From: an uncultured Bacilli bacterium
GTDB taxonomy: Bacteria; Bacillota_I; Bacilli_A; RFN20; CAG-631
DNA length: 64,000 bases
Direction: 5' to 3'
Assembly (NCBI GenBank): GCA_947626825.1
Contig: CANQTM010000002.1
Span: 52,223-116,222 of the forward strand
The number at the start of each line of letters is the position of its first letter. Position 1 is the stretch's first letter. The notes below the pieces were generated by a model, which was not told where the DNA came from, ran no database searches, and saw only the letters and a list, made by a program, of their open reading frames with translations. A program made the translations under genes and the position numbers. Below are positions 1-10,453 of this stretch, in pieces.

Positions 1-970
1 CTTTCCATGCAGGTTCAACTTGCGAGCAAATCTCCATGCATTTATTACATCTTGTATGAAATTTACATCCTTTTGGTGGATTAGAAGGAGATGGTATATC
101 ACCTTGTAAAATAATACGATTCATTTTAACTTTAGGATCTGCTACTGGAACAGCAGAAAACAAAGCAACAGTATAAGGATGTAAAGGTTCTGCAAAAATT
201 GAGTCTTTACTGCCTTTTTCCACCATAGAACCTAAATACATAACGCCAATTTCATCAGAAACATATTTAACAACTGAAATATCATGAGTGATAAATAAAT
301 ATGTAAAACCTTCTTTTTGTTGTAATTTTTTTAATAAATTGATGATTTGTGCTTGAATAGAAACATCTAAGGCACTAACAGGTTCATCAAGAACAACAAG
401 TTCTGGTTTAACAGCTAAAGATCTTGCAATGCCTATTCTTTGTCTTTGTCCGCCAGAAAATTCATGTGGATAACGATCATAAAAATGTGCTTGAAGTCCA
501 CAATCTTTCATAACTTTTAAAACATAATCTTTAACTTCGTTTTTAGGAACAATATGATGAATTCTTACAGGTTGAGCAATTATTTCACCAATAGGAAGCC
601 TTGGGGGTAATGATGAATATGGATCTTGGAAAACATATTGAATTTTAGTACGATATTTTAACATTTCGTTTGGACTTAAGTTAGTAATATCTTGACCATT
701 AAAATAAATATGTCCACCTTGAATATCATAAAGTCTTAAAATTGAACGACCTAAAGTTGTTTTCCCACATCCTGATTCTCCAACGATACCTAATGTTTTC
801 CCTTTATCAAGAGTGAAAGAAACATTTTCGACAGCATGTAAAAATTTAATTGGTTTTCCAAAAAAATTAGTAGCAATTGGGAAATATTTTTTTAAATGTG
901 AAACAACAAGTAGATGATCAGTATCAACAACTTCATTATGTTCTTCTTTTTTATAAATAACTTTTTTCAT
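1..970 (-). CDS. oppF: Oligopeptide ABC transporter ATP-binding protein OppF, C-terminus truncated by window edge
   Basis: Open minus-strand frame from ATG at 970 to the left edge. Reverse complement encodes Walker A (GESGCGKTT-like), signature (SGGQRQRIGIARSL) and Walker B (LDEPVSALD). Lies directly after oppD. Confidence 0.9.
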   Translation of the reverse strand, partial: MKKVIYKKEEHNEVVDTDHLLVVSHLKKYFPIATNFFGKPIKFLHAVENVSFTLDKGKTLGIVGESGCGKTTLGRSILRLYDIQGGHIYFNGQDITNLSPNEMLKYRTKIQYVFQDPYSSLPPRLPIGEIIAQPVRIHHIVPKNEVKDYVLKVMKDCGLQAHFYDRYPHEFSGGQRQRIGIARSLAVKPELVVLDEPVSALDVSIQAQIINLLKKLQQKEGFTYLFITHDISVVKYVSDEIGVMYLGSMVEKGSKDSIFAEPLHPYTVALFSAVPVADPKVKMNRIILQGDIPSPSNPPKGCKFHTRCNKCMEICSQVEPAWK

Positions 971-971
971 A

Positions 972-2111
972 CTACTTGTCTCCTTTATTATCCGCATTTA
1001 ATTTTTCCATTGCATAATAACAAGATACAAAATGCGTTGGTGATACCTGCACCATTTCAGGATAATCTCCATTACATTTTTCAATGCATTTATCACATCT
1101 ATTTTTGAAGTAGCAAAATGTTGGCATATTAATTGGATTTGGAACATTACCTGGAATTGAAAACAATGGTTCGTTTGAATTCCCATCAACTCTAGGTTTT
1201 GATTTTTGCAAACCAATTGTATATGGATGCAATGGATTTTCAAAAATTTCTAAAGCAGTTCCTTTTTCAATAATTCTACCAGCATACATAACAATGACAT
1301 AATCTGCCATCTCAGCAATTACACCTAAATCATGTGTAATTAACATAATTGAAGCATGTGTTTCTTTCTTTATTTGTCTTAACAAATCAAGAATTTGTGC
1401 TTGTATTGTAACATCAAGAGCTGTTGTAGGTTCATCAGCAATAATTAATTTTGGATTAGCAGCTAATGCCATAGCAATCATTACTCTTTGACGCATACCT
1501 CCTGATAATTCATGAGGATATTTTTTATAAACCATTTCAGGATCTGGAATTCCAACTAGACGTAACATTTCAATAGATTGGTTTTTAGATTGTAATTTAT
1601 TGAAATGATTATGCAAAAGTGATACTTCATCTAATTGATTTCCAACAGTGAAAACTGGATTTAATGAAGTCATTGGTTCTTGGAAAATCATAGTGATATC
1701 TTTTCCACGAATTTGACTCATTAATTTCATAGGAACTTTGGCGATATCATAAACATTATCATCACTTGCTTTAAAACGTATTGAACCATCAACAATTTGT
1801 CCTGAAGGTCCTTGTAATAAACGCATTAGTGATAAAGAAGTAACAGATTTACCACAACCAGATTCGCCTACTATTCCTACAATACTATCATATGGTATTT
1901 CAAATGAAACACCATTAACAGCTTTAACAACACCATTATCAGTAAAGAAATGAGTTTGTAAGTTATCAAATTCAACAAGATTGTTTGGATCTTTCATACT
2001 AACGATATAATCATCTTTAGTATAAGATTTATTTCTTTTATTTAATTTTGCAATAGTTTCATTATTGCTTTTAATAATTTTTTTGATTTCTTTATTACTT
2101 ATATATGCCAT
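972..2111 (-). CDS. oppD: Oligopeptide ABC transporter ATP-binding protein OppD
   Basis: Walker A GESGCGKS, signature ELSGGMRQRVMIAMAL, Walker B LIIADEPTTALD, C-terminal oligopeptide-type Cys-containing extension. Confidence 0.95.
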   Translation of the reverse strand: MAYISNKEIKKIIKSNNETIAKLNKRNKSYTKDDYIVSMKDPNNLVEFDNLQTHFFTDNGVVKAVNGVSFEIPYDSIVGIVGESGCGKSVTSLSLMRLLQGPSGQIVDGSIRFKASDDNVYDIAKVPMKLMSQIRGKDITMIFQEPMTSLNPVFTVGNQLDEVSLLHNHFNKLQSKNQSIEMLRLVGIPDPEMVYKKYPHELSGGMRQRVMIAMALAANPKLIIADEPTTALDVTIQAQILDLLRQIKKETHASIMLITHDLGVIAEMADYVIVMYAGRIIEKGTALEIFENPLHPYTIGLQKSKPRVDGNSNEPLFSIPGNVPNPINMPTFCYFKNRCDKCIEKCNGDYPEMVQVSPTHFVSCYYAMEKLNADNKGDK

Positions 2112-2116
2112 AATGA

Positions 2117-3232
2117 TTACCTCTTTCCTTTTGGATCGAAGGCATCTCTTAGGCCATCTCCAACAAAGTTAAATCCTAAAACTGCTAAAACAATACAAAT
2201 ACCAGCTGGCACCCATAATAATGGATAATATTGCATAATTTCATAAGTGTTAGCTGATTTAATCATTGTACCCCACGCAGCATATGGGATCTGTACTCCA
2301 AGTCCTAAATATGATAACGTTGATTCATATAAAATAACACTACCAAATCCTAATGTAGCACTAACAATTAATTGAGGTAAAACATTAGGAATTAATTGAC
2401 CAAATATTTTTTTGTAAGTTGGATATCCCATAACTTCACAAGCAACCATATATTCTTGTTCACGTAAAAATAAGATTTGACCACGAACTAGTCTTGCAGT
2501 ACCGGACCATCCAAACAATGTCAGTATAAACATCAAATAATAAATTTTTTGATCTTCAGGTATTTCCCAAGCGTTCAGAAGTGAAGCTGCTATTAATAAA
2601 ATTGGTAATGTAGGAATACAATTAAAAATATCAACAATTCTCATGATAATTTGATCAACCCATTTACCAAAATATCCTGAAATACCGCCTAAAATAATAC
2701 CAATAAACATTTCCATGAAAACAACTATAAATCCAATTAATAATGAAATTCTTCCTCCATACATTAAACGAGTAAAAATATCATATCCTTTTTCATCAGT
2801 ACCAAGCCAATGAGTTTTCGAAATACCAGCATAAAGATTGTTAAGTCTATTATATGTTGAAATTTCATATCCTAAATATTTTTGGCCATTTACAGTAAAT
2901 TCAATTGGTATTTCACGCAAAATGCTTGAACCTGTTTCATCGGCTTCAATTTCACCCCAAACAGGTATTACATTTAAAAAATCAATTTTATCTAGTAATC
3001 TAAAAATAATTGGTCCTAAAAATGAAAACACAAATAATCCAATGATTATAATTAATCCAACCATTGAAAGTTTTGAACGGAAAAAACGTCTTAATACAAG
3101 TCTTGTAGGTGACATTTGTTTAACATTAGAAATTTCATCTACATCTTGTTCTAGTGGCTCATTTTCAGGAATATGAGTCACATTGTTTTCCTCTTGAAGA
3201 GTAGAATTCTCTAATTCATCCATGATATTCAC
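2117..3232 (-). CDS. oppC: Oligopeptide ABC transporter permease OppC
   Basis: OppC-type N-terminal TM, 'GTDEKGYDIFTRLMYGGRISL' motif, EAA loop; extracytoplasmic insert after TM1. Confidence 0.93.
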   Translation of the reverse strand: MNIMDELENSTLQEENNVTHIPENEPLEQDVDEISNVKQMSPTRLVLRRFFRSKLSMVGLIIIIGLFVFSFLGPIIFRLLDKIDFLNVIPVWGEIEADETGSSILREIPIEFTVNGQKYLGYEISTYNRLNNLYAGISKTHWLGTDEKGYDIFTRLMYGGRISLLIGFIVVFMEMFIGIILGGISGYFGKWVDQIIMRIVDIFNCIPTLPILLIAASLLNAWEIPEDQKIYYLMFILTLFGWSGTARLVRGQILFLREQEYMVACEVMGYPTYKKIFGQLIPNVLPQLIVSATLGFGSVILYESTLSYLGLGVQIPYAAWGTMIKSANTYEIMQYYPLLWVPAGICIVLAVLGFNFVGDGLRDAFDPKGKR

Positions 3233-4228
3233 CTACTTTCCAAGTTTGATTCTAGGGTCAACAATTGCATACATAATATCTGAGAACAATGTACCTAGAA
3301 TTGTTAAAATAGCTAAAAACATATTATATCCCATAATAAATGGAATATCACCTTGATTTAAAGCTTTGTAAGCAATATTACCAATACCTTCAATTCCAAA
3401 TACTTGTTCAACTATCATTGCACCACCAAATAGCGATGGCAATATTCCTGCAAAAGTTGTAACTAATGGAATCATAGTATTTCTAAATGCATGTTTATAA
3501 ATAACTTTTCTTTCACTTAGTCCTTTGGCTCTTGCTGTTCTAATATAATCGGCATTTAAAACTTCCAAAGTATTAGTTCTAGTATATCTCATCATACCAC
3601 CAATTGATAAAACAACAAGTGTAATCATTGGTAAAATCAAAAATCTCATGTTAGAAATTAAATATTCAAAATGAGATAAATTAGATAAAGTTGCATCAGT
3701 TTGACCTGTTGCTGGTAACCATCCTAATTCAACAGCAAATATTTTAATTAAAACATCTGCGAAGAAAAATGAAGGGAATGAGATACCAATCATAGCCAAG
3801 ATAGTTACTAAATAATCTTGAAATGAATATTGTTTAACAGCACTTGAAACACCTAAAGGAATTGCAATAACAAATTCAAAAATTAAAGCAATACCAGAAA
3901 TTGCAAAAGATATCCACATTTTATCAGCAATAACTTCTGCAACAGGTTTTTTATAAACGAAAGATTCACCTAAATTTCCGCGAACGGCTTTAGTTAGCCA
4001 ATCCCAATAACCTCTGACAATTCCCAAAAAAGAATTATCATCTAGGCCATAGAGTTGTTTCATTTTTTCTAAATCTTCTGGTTTCATTGTACCTTGAGCT
4101 AATTGCGATGAAAAAGTCTTTTCAAGGAAATCAGCAGGCATCAATCTTATTAAGAAATAAATAATAATTGAAACACCAAGTAAAATTAGAATGGAAAGGA
4201 GCAATCGTTTAATAATATATTTAAACAT
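3233..4228 (-). CDS. oppB: Oligopeptide ABC transporter permease OppB
   Basis: DppB/OppB pattern 'YIIKRLLLSILILLGVSIIIYFLIRLMPAD', EAA loop 'YIRTARAKGLSERKVIYKHAFRNTMIP'. Confidence 0.95.
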   Translation of the reverse strand: MFKYIIKRLLLSILILLGVSIIIYFLIRLMPADFLEKTFSSQLAQGTMKPEDLEKMKQLYGLDDNSFLGIVRGYWDWLTKAVRGNLGESFVYKKPVAEVIADKMWISFAISGIALIFEFVIAIPLGVSSAVKQYSFQDYLVTILAMIGISFPSFFFADVLIKIFAVELGWLPATGQTDATLSNLSHFEYLISNMRFLILPMITLVVLSIGGMMRYTRTNTLEVLNADYIRTARAKGLSERKVIYKHAFRNTMIPLVTTFAGILPSLFGGAMIVEQVFGIEGIGNIAYKALNQGDIPFIMGYNMFLAILTILGTLFSDIMYAIVDPRIKLGK

Positions 4229-4248
4229 ATAAAATTACTCCTTTCGAT

Positions 4249-6906
4249 TTATTTTGTAATTAAACTTAATTCCCAAATTTTATTAATAGGTCCATTATAA
4301 GCAGTTACTTCATTTTTTGGAGTCATTGTTGAAGTATCAATGATTGCAGAATTATATGCAAATAAATCATTTCTTTGATAAAGTGGGAATTCAACAGCTA
4401 ATCTCATAACCATATCAAGACAGTCAGCATAAATTGTTTTTCTTAATTCACGATCTAATGTTTTACGGCCATCTTCAATCCTTTGACTCAATTCTGCAAT
4501 TAAATCTTTTTCATATCCATATTTTGTTCCAGCAGTATCGTTTTTAATTGCACTATAACCCCAGTTTAAAGTAGAAGTTGCAGTAGAATCAATATGATAA
4601 GTTTGATACATATCAGGATCAATAGTTGTTGACCATGCAGCAGCCCAACATGCTAAATCACCAGTATTTAATTTTGTTAAAGCATCAACATTAGTTTTAA
4701 CAGTAATATCGCAACCAATACTTTCCAAAATCTTTTCTGATTGATAGAAAACTTGTGCAGCAGGGTGGTCTGGATCATCACCGGCAATTGTAAATGTTAA
4801 TTTAAATTGTTTACCAGTTTTTTGATCAACCATCATACCTTTTTGATTTTGTGAATAACCAGCAGATCTTAAATAACTTTTGGCACTTTCACCTGTTGAA
4901 TCATATGGATAATAAGCTGTAACATTTTTTGGATAAGCCCATGATTCACTTGACATTGGACGATATAAAATTTCAGCTTCACCACCATAATAATCTTTTG
5001 AATATTGGGCATTAAATGTTGTCATTAAAGCAATACGTGCGTTATGATCTGGAACATCTTTAGCGTTAATTCCAATATAACCATAACCTAATGTTCTTGG
5101 ACTTGAATAATCATAACCTTGTGATGATAAAACATTTAATTCATCAATAATTTCTTTTTTAGCACTTGGTTCACAATATTGAACTAAACCAGTTGTTAAA
5201 GCATTTAACATTTGGTTTGTTGATGTAACTTGATATCTAATTTTTTTGATTTTTGGTTTACCCATTAAGAAATAATCATTTCTTTCAAAATAAACAACGT
5301 TACTATCAAAGAAATTATCTTCAGTCAATTGTTGGCCATCATCTCTTGTTGCAGCTTTATAAGCACCAGCACCCATAGGTAAGCCAACTTTTGTTCCGCC
5401 TTTAATTGTTTCTTCTTGGAAACTTATTTTTCCATATTCTACACCAAAACATGGATCATCAGTATTTAAACCATAATTAAATTTCTTGATTTGTTCTTCG
5501 TTTGAATAATAATACATTGGAGCAACTGAGAATCCAAAATTCCAAATAGCCTTAGGGTCAACACCATTAATTGTTATTGAAAACATTTCATAGCCATTAT
5601 CAGAACCTTCAATTTTATCACCATTTGAATCATATAAAGCGTATGGGTAAGTTGTATCATTTACTTTAGTATCACTTGTGATAACTTTGATTCCAGAAAT
5701 ATCTTTGTAACGTCTATCTGTATTTTCAGAAAAATATTTTTCTTTTGCTTCTGAAACAAATTGATCTCTAATTGTTGTAGCTGTTTGCCAATAATTTGCA
5801 ATTTCAGCAAAATTGTCAGGGAAATTAGCTTCATAAACAATATTAACTGCTTCAGTAACGATTTCGTCATCTTTAGCACTTTCGCTAAACATCTCTTTTA
5901 ATTCAGACATAGAAAATCCTTGATAATCAATTCTTTTTGGATCGTTTCTATCTTTATCAAGGTCAATAGCAATTAAACCTTCAGCGCTAAAGAATGTTTG
6001 AATATTACAAAATAGTTCATATCTTTCTTTGCTACCACAAATTTCAAGGTTAGCAGCTTTTTGTTCTTCAGTTGGATAGAAAACATCATCATATGTATCT
6101 TTGTTTGATTTATAATCATTTTCTAATTCTTTATGGAATTCTTTTGAAACTGTGTTAAAATCATCAACAAATTTGTTTGCATATTTCATACTAGTATTAC
6201 CAGAATATGTTGCTTGTTTTTTTGTAAGTTCAGCAATATATTGTTCTGAAGTATAAATATTTTTATTGTCTCTTTTAATTTCATCAATTACATTAATTAA
6301 TGTATTTACACGTTCATCAGCTTCTTGACGGAATTTGTTTTCAAAAGCTTCTTGGCCGGCTTCTGAATCTTCTTGAGTACGATATTCTTTTAAACCAACA
6401 ATATCAGTAGAATACATTGTCGAAGAACCCATATATTGAGGATCCAAATATTCATAAATATTAAATAATACATCTCTTAAAGTTACATATGTTCCATTAG
6501 AAAATCTTGCACCATATGATGGGTTTTTCAAAACAAAAGTATAAGTTGTTTTATCTGTTCCCTTATCATATTTTTGTTCATAATCTAAAACTAATGCAGG
6601 TTCATCTTCACCATAAGCTACATCTGCTTGAGGTGTTGTAGAAAGCATTGAAAGTTGAGTCATACCAACAATTGTACCATCAGTACCAGTTGTATAGTAG
6701 AATGGATTGAAAACACCATCTAAATCAGTTGTTGCAAAAACAAGAGGTGTAGTTTCATTATCATAAGTTTTATGAGGTTGTGATGAATTTGTTGAGTTGG
6801 CAGAATTTGCTGAATTTGAATTGCCTTTTTCACCACAAGATGTTACTACCATAAGTGTGCTCATTAACAAACACAATGTTAATAATTTTGTAAAATGTTT
6901 TTTCAT
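4249..6906 (-). CDS. oppA: Oligopeptide ABC transporter substrate-binding lipoprotein (SBP family 5), unusually large (885 aa)
   Basis: Lipobox 'VVTSCGEK', SBP_bac_5-like C-terminal half, operon with oppBCDF. Confidence 0.85.
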   Translation of the reverse strand: MKKHFTKLLTLCLLMSTLMVVTSCGEKGNSNSANSANSTNSSQPHKTYDNETTPLVFATTDLDGVFNPFYYTTGTDGTIVGMTQLSMLSTTPQADVAYGEDEPALVLDYEQKYDKGTDKTTYTFVLKNPSYGARFSNGTYVTLRDVLFNIYEYLDPQYMGSSTMYSTDIVGLKEYRTQEDSEAGQEAFENKFRQEADERVNTLINVIDEIKRDNKNIYTSEQYIAELTKKQATYSGNTSMKYANKFVDDFNTVSKEFHKELENDYKSNKDTYDDVFYPTEEQKAANLEICGSKERYELFCNIQTFFSAEGLIAIDLDKDRNDPKRIDYQGFSMSELKEMFSESAKDDEIVTEAVNIVYEANFPDNFAEIANYWQTATTIRDQFVSEAKEKYFSENTDRRYKDISGIKVITSDTKVNDTTYPYALYDSNGDKIEGSDNGYEMFSITINGVDPKAIWNFGFSVAPMYYYSNEEQIKKFNYGLNTDDPCFGVEYGKISFQEETIKGGTKVGLPMGAGAYKAATRDDGQQLTEDNFFDSNVVYFERNDYFLMGKPKIKKIRYQVTSTNQMLNALTTGLVQYCEPSAKKEIIDELNVLSSQGYDYSSPRTLGYGYIGINAKDVPDHNARIALMTTFNAQYSKDYYGGEAEILYRPMSSESWAYPKNVTAYYPYDSTGESAKSYLRSAGYSQNQKGMMVDQKTGKQFKLTFTIAGDDPDHPAAQVFYQSEKILESIGCDITVKTNVDALTKLNTGDLACWAAAWSTTIDPDMYQTYHIDSTATSTLNWGYSAIKNDTAGTKYGYEKDLIAELSQRIEDGRKTLDRELRKTIYADCLDMVMRLAVEFPLYQRNDLFAYNSAIIDTSTMTPKNEVTAYNGPINKIWELSLITK

Positions 6907-6920
6907 ATAATTTCCTCCAT

Positions 6921-8171
6921 TTAATTCTTTGACAAATATTCTGTTAAAATTCCTGTTAGTTCAAATTTTGAATTAGTAATTGCTGAATCAGTATCATATT
7001 TTGTAGCAATAGCATAATCGTTTTGAAAATTAACATATTCTATATTGCCGTTTTGTAATCCTTCTAATGTTTTATTTGAATAGTTAATTTTTCCAGTAAG
7101 TTGTACATTATCAATTTTGGTATTTTTGATTTTTTCAGCCAATGCTCCAAAATTTGCATATCTACAATTACTCATAGTGTAATCTAAAGTAAATTCAGCA
7201 TCTTTAATTATTAAATCTTTAATGTTACAATCTTCAAGTTCTTTAAATATACCACCATATGAATATGTATTACCAGAAACTCTTGATTTTTCAGTTATTG
7301 AATGCCAATTAGAAATAGTATGATTGTTTCCTAAAATAGTTTTACCAAAGATAGTTGCAGGTCTCATATAACCTTCATTTGCAAAATCAAGATCATTATT
7401 TAAATACATGTTATATAGTGCTGAATAAGAATTTATGTATGAATTGAAATCACTTGTTGTATTAATTACTTTGTATTTTCCAGCAATCATTTTAGCATAA
7501 ATTGGTAAATGAGAATCTTGTAATGTTAATACATAACTAGATGATATTTTTTCTTGCATTTCTTTATCTTTGTACATGTCAATCAAAGTATAACTACCAT
7601 TTCCATTACCATATATTTCTGTGAAATTATTATATTGAGTTTCATCAGAAATACTTGCTTGAGATACTCTATCGATATTAAATTCTGAATCCATAGCCCA
7701 TCTAATTGATGCAAGTAATGTTGGCTCTTGATTTTCTTTTTCAACATCAACATAATACAAATCAAAATATTTACCATAAATTTCATTCCAATTTGCATAA
7801 ATCGTTATATCGTCGCTTTTTTTGCCTGGTAATCGATATGTTTCAAAGTCAACTTTGTCTTTAAAATCTTTATCAAAATACCAACCTTCAAATAAATATT
7901 CGATATCTTTTTCTTTGTCTGCATCTTTAATAAATGTAAATTTTGTTTGGCTATCCAAATTGTTTTGTAAATCAGAAATTGGAGAACCTGGTTGATACAT
8001 GATTTCAAGTTTTTCAGGATTTCTATCACCAAGTTTACAATAGCCACCCATAAAATCGTAAATAACTTTTTGAGTACAATTATTAGCAACGTAAGCTGTA
8101 TTAAGTCCACAACTTGTTAGTAGCAATGAGAATAGTACACCAAAGATATAAAACTTTAATTTTTTAAACAA
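6921..8171 (-). CDS. Putative lipoprotein with InlB/Listeria-Bacteroides-repeat-like and GLUG-like segments; first gene of the opp operon
   Basis: TTG start with RBS (GAGGTGAATTAGA-TTG), lipobox 'LLTSCGLN', 'EGWYFDKDFKDKVDFETYRLPGKKSDDITIYANW' resembles an InlB B-repeat; 'YGGIFKELEDCNIKDLIIKDAEF...FGALAEKIKNTKIDNVQLTGKI' resembles GLUG repeats. Confidence 0.65.
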   Translation of the reverse strand: MFKKLKFYIFGVLFSLLLTSCGLNTAYVANNCTQKVIYDFMGGYCKLGDRNPEKLEIMYQPGSPISDLQNNLDSQTKFTFIKDADKEKDIEYLFEGWYFDKDFKDKVDFETYRLPGKKSDDITIYANWNEIYGKYFDLYYVDVEKENQEPTLLASIRWAMDSEFNIDRVSQASISDETQYNNFTEIYGNGNGSYTLIDMYKDKEMQEKISSSYVLTLQDSHLPIYAKMIAGKYKVINTTSDFNSYINSYSALYNMYLNNDLDFANEGYMRPATIFGKTILGNNHTISNWHSITEKSRVSGNTYSYGGIFKELEDCNIKDLIIKDAEFTLDYTMSNCRYANFGALAEKIKNTKIDNVQLTGKINYSNKTLEGLQNGNIEYVNFQNDYAIATKYDTDSAITNSKFELTGILTEYLSKN

Positions 8172-8208
8172 TCTAATTCACCTCTATTTCAAAGCCTACA
8201 TATAAAAT

Positions 8209-8236
8209 ATTATACATATTTATATGTAAATATCAA
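8209..8236 (-). promoter_or_regulatory. Sigma-A-like promoter for the lipoprotein-opp operon, with a palindrome in the spacer
   Basis: Minus strand TTGATA-N16-TATAAT; spacer overlaps TACATAT-TT-ATATGTA (8213-8228). Confidence 0.6.
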
Positions 8237-8277
8237 GTTATTTTTTTTAAATGGGAAATGGTCCTCTCTTTCCCAAA

Positions 8278-8303
8278 GATAAAAAAGGAGGAGAAAATCT
8301 CCT
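8278..8303 (-). terminator. Rho-independent terminator of upp
   Basis: Minus-strand hairpin AGGAGA-TTT-TCTCCT followed by a T-rich run. Confidence 0.7.
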
Positions 8304-8311
8304 GTAAATTT

Positions 8312-8941
8312 TTATTTTGTACCGAAAATTCTATCTCCTGCATCACCAAGGCCTGGAATAATATAGCCAACATCATTTAATTTTTCATCTAAAGCCGCAA
8401 GATAAACATGAACATCTGGATGAGCATCTTCTACAGCCTTAAGCCCTTCAGGTACGCCTACTAAACACATAAGTCTAACATTGTTGTAGCCTCTTTTTTT
8501 ACAAGCATCGATAGCAGCAATAGCACTTCCACCAGTAGCAAGCATTGGGTCAACAATTACTACTAATGGGTTTTCAACTTTTGGTAATTTAAAATAATAT
8601 TCAATTGGTTTAAGAGTAGTTTCATCACGATACATACCAATATGACCAATTCTTGCAGTTGGTACCATATTTTTAATACCATCACAAAGACCAATTCCTG
8701 CCCTTAAGATTGGAGCAATTATGATTTTTTGTTTTAATTTTTTTCTATGTAATTCTACACCAGTTGGTGTTTTATAAGTTTCATTAGCATCATATGTTTC
8801 TAAATCTTTAAATACTTCAAAACACATAAAAGAAGCAATTTCATTAAGGTTTTCACGAAACTCCTTTGATTTTGTTGATTCATCTCTCATAATAGAAAGT
8901 TTTACGTCAATTAATGGATGTTTAACTATTGTATGCATCAT
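8312..8941 (-). CDS. upp: Uracil phosphoribosyltransferase
   Basis: PRPP-binding motif 'VVIVDPMLATGGSAIAAI', C-terminal 'YIIPGLGDAGDRIFGTK'. ORF opens at 8971; start placed at 8941 after GGGAGG. Confidence 0.96.
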   Translation of the reverse strand: MMHTIVKHPLIDVKLSIMRDESTKSKEFRENLNEIASFMCFEVFKDLETYDANETYKTPTGVELHRKKLKQKIIIAPILRAGIGLCDGIKNMVPTARIGHIGMYRDETTLKPIEYYFKLPKVENPLVVIVDPMLATGGSAIAAIDACKKRGYNNVRLMCLVGVPEGLKAVEDAHPDVHVYLAALDEKLNDVGYIIPGLGDAGDRIFGTK

Positions 8942-9184
8942 TTTTCCTCCCTTATTTTTCCAAAAAAACATTATAGCATATTTTTCTGTTATTGAACACT
9001 ATTTTTTTATCGATGTTAATTTTGTGTTCAATTTTAAAATCGTTTTTTTGAATGTTTTTTATAGAAAGATTAAAGTAATTTCAGATGATATTTTAAAAAA
9101 ATAGTCTTTTATATATTTAAAATTTTTATCTTTTCTTTTAAATGTAAATAACATACAATATGAGAAAGGATGGTGACTATATTA

Positions 9185-10396
9185 ATGGATCAAGAAATAA
9201 GAAATTTAATTGCTTTAGAAACAAAAAGACAAAATAATGGTATTGAATTAATTGCATCTGAAAATTATGCAAGCCAAGAAGTCCGCATGGCTTGCGGCTC
9301 AATTTTGACAAATAAATATGCTGAAGGTTATCCTAATGCGAGATATTATGGCGGTTGTGAATATGTCGATCAAATTGAAAAAATTGCAATTGAAAGAGTT
9401 TGTAAATTATTTAATGTAAAATATGCAAATGTTCAACCTCACAGTGGTTCACAAGCAAATGCTGCTGCATATCGTGCTTTACTTCCAAATGGTGGGAAAA
9501 TATTAAGTTTGGTATTAAATGATGGGGGTCATTTAACTCATGGAAGTCCAGTAAGTTTTTCATCCCATTTATATCAATTTGTTCATTATCCTTTAGGAAG
9601 AGATGGTAAACTTGATTATAATAAAATATTAGAAATTGCTAAACTTGAAAAACCAGATTTGATTTTAGCAGGGTATAGTGCTTATCCTTATGCTATTGAT
9701 TTTAAAAAATTTAAAGAAATATGTAATGAAGTTTCTTGTTTATTTATGGTAGATATGGCTCATATTGCAGGCTTAATTGCGGCCAAATTACATGAAAATC
9801 CTTGTGATTATGCTGATATTGTTACTTCAACAACACATAAAACATTAAGAGGGCCAAGAGGTGGTATTATTTTAACTAATAATGAAAATATTATTAAAAA
9901 AGTAAATAGTGCTATTTTTCCATATTATCAAGGTGGACCATTAGAACACATTATTGCTGGAAAAGCTATATGTTTTAAAGAAGCATCGACAAAACAATTT
10001 CAAACATATGCAAATAATGTCATAATCAATACAAAAACATGTAAAGATGAATTAGAATCTTTAAAAATAAAAGTTAGTGGAACAGATAATCATTTATTTT
10101 TATTAAATACTTTAGACAGTTATAATTTAACAGGATTAGAAGCTCAAAAAAAGCTTGAAAATGTCGGTATTACCACTAATAAAAACATGTTACCAAACGA
10201 CACTTTAACTCCTAAAGAAACAAGTGGACTTCGTATAGGATTTGCAGCTATTACCACTAGAGGATGCAATCAAAATGACGCTAAAATTATTGCCAAATTA
10301 ATAGATGGTGTTCTTTCAAATAAACTTGCTGAAAATTATGTTAAAAATGAAGTGTCTAATTTAACAAAAAAATGGCTTAAAATTGAAGAAATATAA
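9185..10396 (+). CDS. glyA: Serine hydroxymethyltransferase
   Basis: 'IELIASENYAS', 'TNKYAEGYPNARYYGGCEYVD', PLP lysine motif 'TSTTHKTLRGPRGG'. ATG at 9170 lies inside the RBS; 9185 preferred. Confidence 0.96.
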   Translation: MDQEIRNLIALETKRQNNGIELIASENYASQEVRMACGSILTNKYAEGYPNARYYGGCEYVDQIEKIAIERVCKLFNVKYANVQPHSGSQANAAAYRALLPNGGKILSLVLNDGGHLTHGSPVSFSSHLYQFVHYPLGRDGKLDYNKILEIAKLEKPDLILAGYSAYPYAIDFKKFKEICNEVSCLFMVDMAHIAGLIAAKLHENPCDYADIVTSTTHKTLRGPRGGIILTNNENIIKKVNSAIFPYYQGGPLEHIIAGKAICFKEASTKQFQTYANNVIINTKTCKDELESLKIKVSGTDNHLFLLNTLDSYNLTGLEAQKKLENVGITTNKNMLPNDTLTPKETSGLRIGFAAITTRGCNQNDAKIIAKLIDGVLSNKLAENYVKNEVSNLTKKWLKIEEI

Positions 10397-10453
10397 TAAT
10401 ATATTGCATGATTTTTTAAATTAATATATAGTATTTTTAGAGGTGAAAATTAT

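Noticed and set aside
914-1243. Short ORFs (e.g. 914..1108 +, 998..1243 -) inside opp genes
   Set aside because: Shadow ORFs of a well-supported coding frame, low-complexity translations and no RBS. Same reasoning applied to other short overlapping ORFs (e.g. 2838, 5661, 7583, 12910, 14086, 24477, 31251, 35188, 43638, 54540, 60415).
8253-8274. GGGAAA...TTTCCC inverted repeat between upp and the opp operon
   Set aside because: Only 6-bp arms, no T-tract on either strand in the right position; function cannot be supported.
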